From Chloroflexota bacterium (lineage in GTDB: Bacteria; Chloroflexota; Dehalococcoidia; CAUJGQ01): a DNA stretch of 44,773 bases. The stretch spans positions 1 to 44,773 of the forward strand of contig CAUJGQ010000072.1 in the NCBI GenBank assembly GCA_963170165.1, given 5' to 3'. The notes beneath the pieces are model-generated. The model did not search any database. It saw nothing but the letters and a program-made list of their open reading frames with translations, and was not told the DNA's origin. The translations under genes and the position numbers were made by a program. Below are positions 1 through 8,660 of this stretch, piece after piece. Position 1 is the first letter of the stretch; every line of letters begins with the position of its first letter.

Positions 1-3
1 GAG

Positions 4-675
4 ATGAAGCAGCGCAACGCGGCCGTCTCGTTCTTGCTCAGCTTCAGCGCCATCGTCGCCGTGGGCGCCGGCGCACTGGTGTTCTTCGCCTCTGGGGGCA
101 ACGCCCAGGCAGAGGAGCAGGCCCCACGGATCCGCGCCACACGCGTGGCCGCGACGCCGGAAGTGCCGGCCGTCGCGGCCACCCCAATGCCCGACGCAAC
201 CCCGGAGCACGAACTGCTCGCCGACGAGCCGGTGATCCCCCGCCCCGACCTCCCCCACCGCCTGGTGATTCCGGCCATAGGCCTGGATACCAAGGTGCTG
301 GAGGTGGGCATCGTGGTGGAGAACGGCAAACCGGTGTGGGACACTGCCGCCTTCGCCGCCGGCTACCACCGGGGATCAGCGCTGCCCGGCACGCGTGGCA
401 ACACGGTGATGGCAGGACATATCAGCAGCCCCGTGTCGAAGAAGGGCGAGGTGTTCAAGCACCTGCCGGAGGTGCGCGTCGGTGACCGAATAGACGTGTT
501 CGTCGGCGAGCGCCGGTTCACCTACGAAGTCGCCGAGATCCGGGTGGTGGCGCCGGCCGCGGTGCAGGTGATGGAGCCCACTCCCGAGCCGGTCCTGACG
601 CTGATTACCTGCTACCCAGACCGTAGCTACGCTAAGCGGCTGGTGGTCATCAGCCGGCTGGTGCCCCCGGTCTGA
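4..675 (+). CDS. Sortase family protein (class D/E-like)
   Basis: Membrane-anchored cysteine transpeptidase of the sortase fold, 223 aa. Residues 8-30 form one N-terminal hydrophobic segment, followed by a Pro/Ala/Thr-rich linker to about residue 80 and the catalytic barrel. The three hallmark residues are visible: His139 in MAGHIS, Cys203 in TLITCYP and Arg212 in AKRLVV. The TLxTC arrangement and the lack of a C-terminal membrane segment fit class D/E housekeeping sortases. Its substrate cannot be told from the window; no protein with an LPxTG-type tail is seen nearby. The ATG lies three bases from the window edge, so the ribosome binding site cannot be judged, but the signal-anchor begins right after it, which supports the start. 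A link to motility is not implied by the sequence. Confidence 0.88.
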   Translation: MKQRNAAVSFLLSFSAIVAVGAGALVFFASGGNAQAEEQAPRIRATRVAATPEVPAVAATPMPDATPEHELLADEPVIPRPDLPHRLVIPAIGLDTKVLEVGIVVENGKPVWDTAAFAAGYHRGSALPGTRGNTVMAGHISSPVSKKGEVFKHLPEVRVGDRIDVFVGERRFTYEVAEIRVVAPAAVQVMEPTPEPVLTLITCYPDRSYAKRLVVISRLVPPV

Positions 676-700
676 GCGGCCAAAACCGACCGATCGGTTC

Positions 701-729
701 TTGATACCGTGCGCCGGCAGTGTCATCCT
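701..729 (+). promoter_or_regulatory. Candidate housekeeping-type promoter for flgM
   Basis: TTGATA at 701-706 and CATCCT at 724-729 are separated by 17 bases and lie 27 bases before the flgM start. The -35 matches TTGACA at five of six positions; the -10 is weaker. The sixteen-base box found before other flagellar units is absent here, so flgM may be expressed differently. Confidence 0.35.
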
Positions 730-756
730 ACCTGGGGGACCATGAGGAGGCCGGGC

Positions 757-1038
757 ATGGCAATCAATCCGATTAGTGGCTCCAACATCTCGTACATCAC
801 CGCGCGGCCGGCGGCCCGGGCGGTGGAGCCGCAGGCGGCACAGGCATACGGTGGCTTCCGCCCGGACCAAATGCAGCTCAGCTCGGCGGGCGCTACGGCC
901 CGCAAGGCACAGGCCGCTGCTGCTCAGGCGCCGGAATTGCGTGCCGAGCGCGTGGCGGGCCTGAAGGCGCAGGTGCAGAGCGGCGCCTATCAGGTGGATA
1001 CCACCGCGCTGGCGCAGAAGCTGCTAATGGTGCTATAG
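757..1038 (+). CDS. flgM: Anti-sigma-28 factor FlgM
   Basis: Small protein (93 aa) that, by family, holds the flagellar sigma factor FliA inactive until it is exported after hook completion. The C-terminal half carries the FlgM signature: RAERVAGLKAQVQSGAYQVD followed by TTALAQKLL, the helices that contact sigma-28. The N-terminal half is disordered and Ala/Gln-rich, as usual for this export-competent protein. The start is placed at 757 and not at the in-frame ATG at 709, because GAGGAGG at 744-750 is well spaced from 757. No fliA gene is visible in the window, so its partner must lie elsewhere. It opens the flagellar part of the locus, upstream of a small unknown gene and fliF. Confidence 0.85.
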   Translation: MAINPISGSNISYITARPAARAVEPQAAQAYGGFRPDQMQLSSAGATARKAQAAAAQAPELRAERVAGLKAQVQSGAYQVDTTALAQKLLMVL

Positions 1039-1219
1039 GCCATCACATCGCGGGGATGCATCAGTGAGGCGGGCCATGGGGCTCGCCTCTTGGTATTTCG
1101 ATCCGGCCGATGGCGCAGCTCTACCGATATCGGATGTTTCTATTGATGATGACGCGCAAGCGGAGCGCCGGTGTATACTCAGGCACACCCCGCACGACCG
1201 CCGCAGAGGAGGTGCTCCG

Positions 1220-1618
1220 ATGGCGTGGTTTGTGCATCGAACGCATCCGCGTCCGGCAGCTGTCCCCGAAGCGCCCGCACCACGGACCGTAGCTGCCACC
1301 GATATCGAAGCGATGCTTGGCGCGCTCCGCACCCTGATTGTGCGTGTGCCGTGCGCCGGTTGCGGCGGCGGCCACGAAATGACCTGCGCCGAACTGGTAG
1401 CGCGGCAGGTCTTTCGCGGCTCCGGCTGGGACTCAGAGGAGTGTGATGACACCGTGACACTGGGCACGGTGCTCTCCCTCGACGACGTGACGGGCTGCAA
1501 CGGCGATGCCGCCGCCATCGGTGAGCTGCTGGCCCGGCGCGGCTACCTGCAAGGGGAGACGGCCGTTCCTGCCGTATGCAACAGTCGCGAGCGCCATCAC
1601 ATGTTGCTCGCGCACTGA
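1220..1618 (+). CDS. Cys-rich hypothetical protein between flgM and fliF
   Basis: I do not recognise this 132-aa protein. The start at 1220 is preferred over the upstream in-frame ATG at 1064, because AGAGGAGG at 1205-1212 is ideally placed and a TATACT hexamer at 1174-1179 could be its -10. The protein has six cysteines (about residues 45, 48, 56, 75, 93 and 120), the first pair as CAGC followed by GGGHEMTC, which could bind zinc. A Pro-rich N-terminus precedes a helical middle (DIEAMLGALRTLI). There is no signal peptide or membrane segment, so it is probably cytoplasmic. It sits between flgM and fliF on the same strand, so a motility role (regulator or export helper) is possible but unproven. 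Confidence 0.6.
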   Translation: MAWFVHRTHPRPAAVPEAPAPRTVAATDIEAMLGALRTLIVRVPCAGCGGGHEMTCAELVARQVFRGSGWDSEECDDTVTLGTVLSLDDVTGCNGDAAAIGELLARRGYLQGETAVPAVCNSRERHHMLLAH

Positions 1619-1656
1619 CATCTGCTGCCCCGCCGCGCGTGCTTGCCCGCGCTTTT

Positions 1657-1700
1657 CCGGGTTTCCCCCGATCAAGCGTTGCCCTCCGGCTCCCTAGACT
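1657..1700 (+). promoter_or_regulatory. Flagellar box plus -10 upstream of fliF
   Basis: The box CCGGGTTTCCCCCGAT at 1657-1672 is followed after exactly 22 bases by TAGACT at 1695-1700, 51 bases before the fliF start. No TTGACA-like -35 is present where it would be expected (1673-1678). The box matches five others in this window with the same 22-base spacing, so I read it as an activator site centred near -42. Confidence 0.6.
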
Positions 1701-1751
1701 GGTGATGGCGGTCCGGGACGAGACTCCCCGGGCCGGTCGGGAGTCCGGCAG

Positions 1752-3419
1752 ATGGGCTCGTCTAACGCGATGCTGGGTCAGCTGCGCGCACTGTGGGGCC
1801 GGCTGGGGCGTACGCAGCGGATGGCGCTGGTGGGTGTGGCCGGCGGCGCGCTGGTGTTCGGCTTTATCTTCCTCAACATGGGCCGCACCCAGACCTTTGT
1901 CACCGCCTTCACCAATCTCGATCCAAAAGACTCGGCCGCCGTCGTCGAGCAGCTCAAAGCCGACGGCATCGCCTATCAGACCTCTGCCGACGGCTCGACC
2001 GTAAAAGTTCCGGCGGAGAAACTGGCCGACGCCCGGCTGAAGATGGCAGCCAAGGGCTTGCCTGCCGGCGGCGCTGTCGGCTTCGAGCTGTTCGACAAGA
2101 CGTCCTTCGGCGTGACCGACTTCGTCCAGCATGTGAACTACCAGCGGGCGCTGGAGGGTGAGCTGTCGCGCACGATCAATACCCTGGCTCAGGTGGAAGG
2201 CTCGCGCGTACACATCGTCGTGCCCAAGCAAGAGCTGTTCGTCTCGCAGCAGAAGCCCGCCACCGCCTCAGTCGTGTTGCGGCTGCGCTCTGGCCGGTCA
2301 CTGAACGAGGGGGAATTGAAGGGCATCGCCCACATGATCGCCCGGTCAGTTGAAGGGCTGGACGAGCAGAACATCACGATCCTCGATGCCGCGGGCAAGC
2401 TGCTGTACGACGGCGGTAGCCGTGACAGCAGTGCCGGGCTGTCTGCCACACAACTGGAAATGCAGCGCGCGGTGGAGCAGGGCATCGAGCAGCAGCTTCA
2501 GTCGCTGCTGGACCGGGTGGCGGGACCAAACCGCGCTGCGGTGCGGGTGCGCGCCGATATGGATTTTGCCCAGTCGGAGCGGCTGCAGGAGACCTACACA
2601 CCCGGCGGCCCCAACAACCAAGGCGTGCCGCGGTCCAGTGCCAGCACCCAGGAGACATACACCGGCCAGCCCGGCACGGGTGGCCAGCCCGGTACCGCCG
2701 CCAACCTGCCCGGCACACGGGCCGGTGCGGTGGCAGCCGGCTCCGGCGCCTCGCAGTATCAGCGCACGGAAAACACCACCAACTACGAGGTCAACAAGGA
2801 CATCACCAAGACTGTCCGTGGCCCGGGCGAGATTAAACGGCTGTCCGTATCGGTGTTGCTGGATTCCAGTATCCCAGAGCAGGACGCGCTCGGCCTGCGC
2901 GATGCCGTCTCGGCGGCAGCGGGCATCAACCAACAGCGTGGCGACCAGATCGTCGTTACCACCGCGGCCTTCAGCAACCCGCAGGTGGACCCCATCCCGG
3001 TGGCCAAGACAGCCTCTGGCGGGATTTTTACGTACGTCAAGATTGCCGTGCCGGTGCTGATGGCGGTCGTGGTGATCGTTATCGTGTGGCGGATGTCCCA
3101 TGCCGCGCAGCCGCTCAGCCTCAAGCTGCGGGCTGAGACCGCACAACCGGCGCTGGCCGCCGCGGGTGGCGGGATGTTCGCGCTGGCAGGACAGCCCGGC
3201 GCGCCCCAGATCGGCCAGCCGGCCGGAGCCGCCGGAGCGCTGGATGGGCCCCGAGGTGACACGAAGGCGCTGGCCGAACCGGCAAAGTCAGAGACGCCTG
3301 AGCAGGTCCGCCGCCGCAACGAGGTGTATGAGCGCATGACCAACCTGGCCACGGCCAACCCGGAAGCCGTGGTGGAGATCATCCACAGCTGGATGCAGCA
3401 GGATAACAAGCCGCGCTAG
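1752..3419 (+). CDS. fliF: Flagellar MS-ring protein FliF
   Basis: FliF builds the membrane ring on which the flagellar basal body is assembled. The 555-aa length is typical. Transmembrane segment 1 lies at residues 23-43 and segment 2 near 425-447. Between them are the ring-building motifs, including the stretch around LPAGGAVGFELFDKTSFGVT and the block SRVHIVVPKQELF, both FliF hallmarks, then a Gly/Thr/Gln-rich loop (about residues 285-335). The cytoplasmic tail ends with ATANPEAVVEIIHSWMQQD, the helix that captures the FliG N-terminus. fliG follows 33 bases downstream and fliH after that, the usual fliFGH order. An in-frame ATG at 1770 is a less likely start. Transcription probably begins at the box-containing promoter just upstream. 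Confidence 0.97.
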   Translation: MGSSNAMLGQLRALWGRLGRTQRMALVGVAGGALVFGFIFLNMGRTQTFVTAFTNLDPKDSAAVVEQLKADGIAYQTSADGSTVKVPAEKLADARLKMAAKGLPAGGAVGFELFDKTSFGVTDFVQHVNYQRALEGELSRTINTLAQVEGSRVHIVVPKQELFVSQQKPATASVVLRLRSGRSLNEGELKGIAHMIARSVEGLDEQNITILDAAGKLLYDGGSRDSSAGLSATQLEMQRAVEQGIEQQLQSLLDRVAGPNRAAVRVRADMDFAQSERLQETYTPGGPNNQGVPRSSASTQETYTGQPGTGGQPGTAANLPGTRAGAVAAGSGASQYQRTENTTNYEVNKDITKTVRGPGEIKRLSVSVLLDSSIPEQDALGLRDAVSAAAGINQQRGDQIVVTTAAFSNPQVDPIPVAKTASGGIFTYVKIAVPVLMAVVVIVIVWRMSHAAQPLSLKLRAETAQPALAAAGGGMFALAGQPGAPQIGQPAGAAGALDGPRGDTKALAEPAKSETPEQVRRRNEVYERMTNLATANPEAVVEIIHSWMQQDNKPR

Positions 3420-3452
3420 GCATCGCCGGCGCGGTGTGGGGTACAGGATGCC

Positions 3453-4481
3453 GTGGTGAGTGAGAAGCCGAGCGCGGCGAGAAAACTGACGGGCAAGCAA
3501 CGGGCGGCCGGTCTGCTGATCGCACTGGGCCCCGAGATCTCCGGCAAGGTGTTGCCGCGGTTCAAAGAGCACGAGATCGAGGCGCTGACCTGGGAAATCA
3601 CCAACATGGGCCAGATATCGGCCGAACTGCGCGATGAGCTGATGGAACAGGCCTACAGTGTCGCCATCGCCCAGGACTACGTCTCCAGTGGCGGCATCGA
3701 CTACGCCATGGAGATGCTGGAGAAGGCGTTTGGCACGGAGCGGGCCCGCGAGATCGCGAAGAAGGTGTTCGACAACGTAAAGGCTGTACCCTTCTCCTTC
3801 GCCCGTGAGCTGGACGCCACCCAACTGGTCTCGTTCCTCAACAACGAGCATCCGCAGACCGTGGCGCTCATCCTGTCGCACGTGCCGCCGGATAAGGCGG
3901 CCGCCGTGCTCACCAACCTGCCGGCCAGCATTCAGGCCGAGGTGGCGCTGCGGATTGCGCGTATGGATCGCACCGCTCCCGAAGTGGTGAAAGAGGTTGA
4001 AGACCTGATGCAGCGCAAGCTGGCGTCGGTGCTCACCTCTCGCTCGGCCATGCGCCAAGCCGGCGGGCTACCTTCACTGGTCAAGCTGCTGAAGGGGGTC
4101 GACCGCAGCACCGAGCGCACGATCCTGGAGACCATGGAACGGCTGGACCCGAAACTATCAGACGAGATCAAGAAGCAGATGTTCGTCTTCGAGAACATCC
4201 TGCAACTCGACGACCGCTCGATCCAGCGGGTACTGCGCGACATCGACATGAAGGACCTGGCTATGGCGCTCAAGGGGTCGAGCGACGAGGTGCGCAAGCG
4301 TATCCTCAAGAACATGTCCGAGCGCGCCGCCTCGATGCTGGAGAGCGACATGGAGGTGATGGGTCCGGTCCGGATCCGCAACGTCGAGGAGGCGCAGGGC
4401 CGCATCGTCAACATCATCCGCGCGCTCGACGAGGCGGAGGAGATTCTGATCACTCGGGAAGACGAGCAGGTATTCGAGTAG
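3453..4481 (+). CDS. fliG: Flagellar motor switch protein FliG
   Basis: FliG is the rotor component that binds FliF and turns stator force into rotation; with FliM and FliN it forms the C-ring. All three domains are present in 342 aa: an N-terminal FliF-binding domain (KQRAAGLLIALGPEISGKVL), a middle domain with the FliM-binding EHPQ motif (NNEHPQTVALIL, near residue 131), and a C-terminal torque domain with the charged helix around DIDMKDLAMALKG and the conserved MGPVRIRNVEEAQ region. The start is GTG; two consecutive GTG codons (3453 and 3456) make the exact first residue ambiguous. fliH begins 12 bases after the stop, which indicates a fliF-fliG-fliH transcript. Confidence 0.97.
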   Translation: MVSEKPSAARKLTGKQRAAGLLIALGPEISGKVLPRFKEHEIEALTWEITNMGQISAELRDELMEQAYSVAIAQDYVSSGGIDYAMEMLEKAFGTERAREIAKKVFDNVKAVPFSFARELDATQLVSFLNNEHPQTVALILSHVPPDKAAAVLTNLPASIQAEVALRIARMDRTAPEVVKEVEDLMQRKLASVLTSRSAMRQAGGLPSLVKLLKGVDRSTERTILETMERLDPKLSDEIKKQMFVFENILQLDDRSIQRVLRDIDMKDLAMALKGSSDEVRKRILKNMSERAASMLESDMEVMGPVRIRNVEEAQGRIVNIIRALDEAEEILITREDEQVFE

Positions 4482-4493
4482 CGGTGGTGTGAC

Positions 4494-5174
4494 ATGGCGA
4501 TAAACCGCCTGGTGAAGGGGACGGTTGCCGGTCCCGCTATCGGCGCCGATGAGACCGGGCGGTACCTGTCACCGCATCAGCGTGAGGCGCTCATTGCGCA
4601 GTTGTCGGCGGATGCCGAGGCCCGCGCCGGGCAACTCCTCGCCGAGGCGCGTGCGGCCGCCGCCGCTGTTCTGGCCGGCGCCGAGCGCGCGGCCGGTGAT
4701 GTACGTGCTGCCGCTCACCGCGAGGGCTATAGCACTGGGCACGCGCAGGGTTACGCCGAGGGGCTGGCGCAGGCTGAGCGTATCGCCGTAGTGCTGGCAT
4801 CTGCCGCCGAACAGGCCGAAGCCATTCGCCTTGCCCTCTTGGACGGGGTGGAAGCACAGGCGGTGGCCTTGGCGCTGGACGCCGCGCGCGCGGTCGTCGG
4901 CGCTGCGGCCACTGACCACGAGGAAGTGGCCGCAGCGGTCGTGCGCAATGGCCTGCGCCATCTGACCGGCCGGGTGCTGCGCATCCGTACCCATCCCGAT
5001 GATATCGAGCGGGTCACGGTCGCCCTGCTTGCTGATGGCCACAGCATCCCGGTGGCCGCCGGTGACGCCATCGAAGCCGGTGGCTGCATCATCGACGTCG
5101 AGGGCGGCACGGTGGACCTGCGCCTGCCGGTGCAGCTTGAGAGCCTGGAGCGGCTGCTTCGCCACGCGGCCTGA
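4494..5174 (+). CDS. fliH: Flagellar export ATPase regulator FliH
   Basis: FliH holds the export ATPase FliI at the C-ring and controls it, by homology with the stalk subunits of F-type ATPases. The 226-aa protein shows the expected plan: a short N-terminal segment, a long Ala-rich coiled coil (about residues 35-80), then a Gly-spaced region GYSTGHAQGYAEGLAQA resembling the GxxxG repeats of this family, and a C-terminal domain with RTHPDDIERV and GGCIIDVEGGTVDLRLPVQL. Its usual neighbours fliI and fliJ are not adjacent; they begin 3.6 kb downstream beyond four unrelated genes. It converges with lysA, leaving only 38 bases between the stops. Confidence 0.92.
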   Translation: MAINRLVKGTVAGPAIGADETGRYLSPHQREALIAQLSADAEARAGQLLAEARAAAAAVLAGAERAAGDVRAAAHREGYSTGHAQGYAEGLAQAERIAVVLASAAEQAEAIRLALLDGVEAQAVALALDAARAVVGAAATDHEEVAAAVVRNGLRHLTGRVLRIRTHPDDIERVTVALLADGHSIPVAAGDAIEAGGCIIDVEGGTVDLRLPVQLESLERLLRHAA

Positions 5175-5212
5175 TCCGCGGGGGTGTGCCGGCCGGCGGG
5201 CACGAGCGATCC

Positions 5213-6487
5213 CTAGACGACCTCGTTCTGCCACACCTGTTCCAGGCTCTGGCGGCGGCGCAGCAGGGTGAGGGAGCCGTCTCGCTCGAGCATCGCCTCG
5301 GGCGCCTGTGGGTACGAATTGTAGTTGATCGTGGACATGGCCGCACAGTACGCGCCGGCGCCACCGACCACTACCAGGTCACCGATCTGCGGCGCAGTCA
5401 CCAGCCGCGGCGCCAGCGCCTCCGGGTCGCCCGGCGCGGGAGTGAGGATGTCGCCGGACTCGCAGCAAGGGCCGGTAAACACCACCTGCTCGCGCTGGTC
5501 ACGCGCCGTCATGACCGTAATCGGGTGCTGCGCGCCGTACAGCGAGGGACGCGTCACCTCCGTCATGCCGGTGTCCAGCTTGGCAAAGCGGTAGCCGTCC
5601 GCGCCGGTGTCCACGACATCGATGATGGTGGCAACCACTGCGCCATTGTTGGCGACCAGGTACGTCCCCGGCTCGATCTCCATCGCCAGTGCCCGCCCCT
5701 CACGCTCGCGGAAGGCGATCAGTTCTTGGCGGACATGCTCGCCGACATCGGCGGTGAGGTCGGTGGCCTGCTCGCCATCCATACGCGCGACCTTGTAGCC
5801 GCCGCCCATGTTCATGATGGTGACGTCCGGCATCCGCGCGGCGATGTCCAGCGTCATGCGCGCCACTCGCTTCCACACCTCGGGGTCCGAGCCGGAGCCA
5901 ATGTGGGTGTGCAGCCGGTCGATGGCGACGTGATGGCGCTTGGCGATGGCCAGCGCTTCATCGAGGTGCTCGTGCCAGATACCGAAGGAGGAGGCGGGGC
6001 CGCCAGTGTTGGTGCGGTTGATGCCGCCGCTGCCCAGTCCGGCGTTGACGCGCACCGAGACGGAGCCCCCCGGGGCTGTCTTGCCGTACTGCTCCAGTTG
6101 ATGCAGCGAGCAGGCGTTGAACAGCACGCCGCGCGACACGTGCTCGGCAAGCCGCCGCGATGGCATCTGTGAGGTGAGCTGGATGCGCGCGGGCTCGAAT
6201 CCTGCCCGCAGCGCCCGCTCCACTTCATAGTCGCTGGAGGCGTCGATGTGCAGCCCCAGATCACGGAACAGTCGCAGGATGCCCAGCGATGGGTTGGCCT
6301 TCATGGCATAGCGCAGGGTGAAGCCATAAGGAGCGGGGAAGGCGAGCGCCGTGCGCGCTGCTGCCTCCAATCCGGCTCGGTCGTACACATAACATGGTGT
6401 ACCGAACTGCTCCCGAACCTTCGCGGCAATTGCCTCCGTCACAAACCCCGCTCGCGTCACCCTCGGCTCCCTGTCGCTGCCAGCCAT
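5213..6487 (-). CDS. lysA: Diaminopimelate decarboxylase-like PLP enzyme
   Basis: PLP-dependent decarboxylase of the alanine racemase-fold group; the best match is LysA, which makes L-lysine from meso-diaminopimelate. In 424 aa the key sites are present: the PLP lysine Lys63 in RYAMKAN, the phosphate-binding HIGSGS near residue 195, the GGGY loop near 228, EPG near 272, the substrate-site CCESGDIL (Cys342) from the partner subunit, and the C-terminal GAGAYCAAMSTINYNSYP. The specificity call rests on the CESGD and GAY/NYN motifs; a related ornithine or carboxynorspermidine decarboxylase is less likely. It runs against the flagellar genes and is the last gene of a minus-strand group with the two genes upstream (75-base gap). 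Its presence between fliH and fliI is unusual. Confidence 0.88.
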   Translation of the reverse strand: MAGSDREPRVTRAGFVTEAIAAKVREQFGTPCYVYDRAGLEAAARTALAFPAPYGFTLRYAMKANPSLGILRLFRDLGLHIDASSDYEVERALRAGFEPARIQLTSQMPSRRLAEHVSRGVLFNACSLHQLEQYGKTAPGGSVSVRVNAGLGSGGINRTNTGGPASSFGIWHEHLDEALAIAKRHHVAIDRLHTHIGSGSDPEVWKRVARMTLDIAARMPDVTIMNMGGGYKVARMDGEQATDLTADVGEHVRQELIAFREREGRALAMEIEPGTYLVANNGAVVATIIDVVDTGADGYRFAKLDTGMTEVTRPSLYGAQHPITVMTARDQREQVVFTGPCCESGDILTPAPGDPEALAPRLVTAPQIGDLVVVGGAGAYCAAMSTINYNSYPQAPEAMLERDGSLTLLRRRQSLEQVWQNEVV

Positions 6488-6562
6488 CGCCGGCCGGCGC
6501 GAGTGCTGTGTGATGTGGTGACACCCAGTGTAGCCGGTTGCATGCCGGGAGGTAGGAGAAGG

Positions 6563-7030
6563 TCAACCCTCCAGGGTCAGCACCATCACGGCCACCAGCC
6601 CTCCCACCACCGCGCCGGCCGCGAAGAAGGCGAGCACATCCGGCACCCGGCGACGGTGAGCCTCGCGCACCGCTATGGCGGCTGCTGCCAGGCCACCGGC
6701 GGGTAGCATCAGCCAGGCCGGGCCGGCCGCCGCCAGCGCAGCTCCGCCGAAGAACGCCAGCCCTGCCCCCATCCACTCCAGGCTGCGCGCGGCTCGGCTC
6801 CACAGCGGCGCGACGGTGAGCGTGATCAAGGCGGCAAGGGCTCCGGCCGCCATGCGGGTGCGGTCGTAATCCTGCGATATCACCACGGCGACGGCGACGG
6901 CAGCGGCAGCCAGCCGGCCACCGGCGCTGAGGCTGGCAGCCGCAGTCTCGGGGATGCGCCGCGCCGCATTGCCCAACGGTGATCCCTGCGGGTAGCGCCA
7001 CCCGGGGTGCGCGTGATTGGTGTCAGTCAC
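6563..7030 (-). CDS. Multi-span membrane protein, function unknown
   Basis: A 155-aa hydrophobic protein with about four or five membrane segments (roughly residues 38-56, 60-78, 86-122 as one or two spans, and 132-152) and short polar loops. It has no motif I recognise. The start is GTG and overlaps the end of the DM13 gene by four bases (GTGA), so the two are very likely translated together. The N-terminus is polar (TDTNHAHPGW), with no signal peptide. The coupling with a DM13 protein suggests a cell-surface or redox function, but this is inference. Confidence 0.7.
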   Translation of the reverse strand: MTDTNHAHPGWRYPQGSPLGNAARRIPETAAASLSAGGRLAAAAVAVAVVISQDYDRTRMAAGALAALITLTVAPLWSRAARSLEWMGAGLAFFGGAALAAAGPAWLMLPAGGLAAAAIAVREAHRRRVPDVLAFFAAGAVVGGLVAVMVLTLEG

Positions 7031-7641
7031 GATGATGCCTCCAGCGTGGCGATGGCGAACACGACCCGGAACGCGCGGCAGTAGATGATCACGCTCTGGA
7101 AGGCGGAGACCTCTGTGCCCTCTGGGATCAAGTAGTTGATGTTGCCGTCGGTGGCCTTGAGCTTGCCCAGGTTGAGCGCATCCCCGGCAGTTGCCGATCC
7201 ACGACTGCCGCTGGGATCGGTGCTGAGGATGACGAACAGGTCCGGCCCGTTCGTGACGGAGAACTCCTCTAACCGCAGCACGTATCCGCCATCGGCGGCG
7301 CGGATCAGCCGCGCGCGTCCCTCACCGTTGTGGCCCGGGTCGCCGTCGCGGAAGCTACCCTCGCGCAGCAGCTGGGCGGTCGCAGCGGCTGGGCCGGTCG
7401 GAGGCGGGTTTGCCACCATTGGCACCGGGCTGCCGGTAGCTCCGGCGCCGCTCGCGGATGACGGCGCCGCCGTGGTGGGAGCCGGGCGTGTCGCGGCCAG
7501 CGGATCGGCATCGTTCCGGTAGGTGCGCTGAAAGTATGGGCCGGCAAGCAGGAACAGCAGCACGGCGCCAGTTACCGCCCCGCCAGCCACCAACAGCAAC
7601 GCGGCTCCCCACGGTATGCGCAGCAGCAGTCTCGACAGCAT
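7027..7641 (-). CDS. Membrane-anchored DM13 domain protein
   Basis: A 204-aa protein with an N-terminal membrane anchor (about residues 12-34), a Pro/Ala/Thr-rich linker (50-85) and a C-terminal DM13 domain. The domain shows LLREGSFRDGDPGHNGEGRA, a YVLRLEEFSVTNGPDLFVIL strand region, LNLGKLKATDGNINYLIPEG, and the single conserved cysteine in VIIYCRAFRVVFA. DM13 domains are known from extracellular proteins, and a redox role for that cysteine has been proposed. The protein should face outside the cell. Its stop overlaps the next gene's start, and lysA follows, so the three could share a transcript. The start ATG at 7641 is preceded by an unremarkable upstream region. Confidence 0.82.
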   Translation of the reverse strand: MLSRLLLRIPWGAALLLVAGGAVTGAVLLFLLAGPYFQRTYRNDADPLAATRPAPTTAAPSSASGAGATGSPVPMVANPPPTGPAAATAQLLREGSFRDGDPGHNGEGRARLIRAADGGYVLRLEEFSVTNGPDLFVILSTDPSGSRGSATAGDALNLGKLKATDGNINYLIPEGTEVSAFQSVIIYCRAFRVVFAIATLEASS

Positions 7642-7833
7642 TGCGCCCTCCCCACGCAGCGCGCCGCACTACCCCAAGCCACGGCGCTCTTCCGATATCT
7701 GTCTATCCATACGCAGGTGGACCGGTACTTGGATTGGAGCTCCGCGGCGGGCGCCGCTTGCCCTTGCCGCGCTGGACGGTCACACTGAACCATTCGGTGA
7801 CGGTGGAGCGCTGAGCACCCGGAGGTGATGGGA

Positions 7834-8631
7834 ATGCCGTGGGTTGTGGCCGGCGACACGGATATCTACTACGTGGAAGAGGGCCAGGGCCAGCCGCTTG
7901 TGTTCTTGCACGGCAACAGCTCCTGCGCAGAGGCGTGGTTTCAGCAGTTTGCGCACTTCCGGGACCGCTATCGCTGCATCGCCTATGACAGCGTCAACCA
8001 TGGTCATTCCTCCAACTCCCCTCGCGATGTGGAGGAGCCTGACCGCGCAGACGAGCTGCAGGGGTTCCTGACGGCACTGGGCATTGAGCGGCCGGTGCTG
8101 CTCGGCAACTCAATGGGCGGTGATACCTTGCTGCGCTGGGCGGCGCGCCACCCCACCGACGCCGCGGCGCTAGTCCCGTCCGGTATGGGCCTGCTCGACG
8201 CATCCACTCCCGCGCTGGAGGTCCGCCCGCTCAGCCCGGATACGCTGTTTCTGCCGGCCGGCGATGCCCTCACCGAGCGGTTCAAGCAAGAGCAACCGCG
8301 CATGTACGAACGCTATCTGCGCATTCGCTCCACCGCCACCCGGCTGGAGGCGATGCGCAACCCACGCAGGCGTACGGCCACTCTGCAGGAACGGACCACG
8401 CTCGGTCAGCGGATCGGCGTGGTGACGGTGCCGGTGCTGATCGTCTGTGGCGGCCTGGACCGGTTAATTCCGGCCTGTGAACGGCTGCACGCGGCGTTGC
8501 CACAGAGTGAGTATCACGTAGTTGATGGAGCGCCCCACAACGTCTATTACGAGGCGGCAACGGAGTATAACGCCACCGTCGATGACTTTCTCGGCCGGGC
8601 GCTGGTGGGGCGGGCCGCTGCGGCGGTGTGA
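7834..8631 (+). CDS. Alpha/beta hydrolase
   Basis: An alpha/beta-hydrolase-fold enzyme of 265 aa with a complete catalytic triad: nucleophile Ser93 in GNSMGG, acid Asp209 in GGLDRLIP, and His235 in GAPHNVYYE. The oxyanion-hole strand is FLHGNSS near residue 25. There is no signal peptide, so it is cytoplasmic. The substrate cannot be assigned; the family includes esterases, haloperoxidase-like and C-C bond hydrolases. The start is placed at 7834 because GGAGG at 7821-7825 is correctly spaced from it; GTG at 7825 and ATG at 7828 lie in or too near that site. It points away from the DM13 group, with about 190 bases between the divergent starts, and runs toward fliI. No obvious motility link. 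Confidence 0.85.
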   Translation: MPWVVAGDTDIYYVEEGQGQPLVFLHGNSSCAEAWFQQFAHFRDRYRCIAYDSVNHGHSSNSPRDVEEPDRADELQGFLTALGIERPVLLGNSMGGDTLLRWAARHPTDAAALVPSGMGLLDASTPALEVRPLSPDTLFLPAGDALTERFKQEQPRMYERYLRIRSTATRLEAMRNPRRRTATLQERTTLGQRIGVVTVPVLIVCGGLDRLIPACERLHAALPQSEYHVVDGAPHNVYYEAATEYNATVDDFLGRALVGRAAAAV

Positions 8632-8660
8632 GCGCGGACCTACCTGAAGTGCGTGGTCGG

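Noticed and set aside
1179-2231. 350-codon minus-strand frame over the Cys-rich gene and fliF
   Set aside because: The codon pattern and content (Arg/Ala/His-rich, no family match) are those of a shadow; FliF is certain on the plus strand.
5186-6172. 328-codon plus-strand frame opposite lysA
   Set aside because: Shadow of lysA, whose PLP and substrate motifs are intact on the minus strand.
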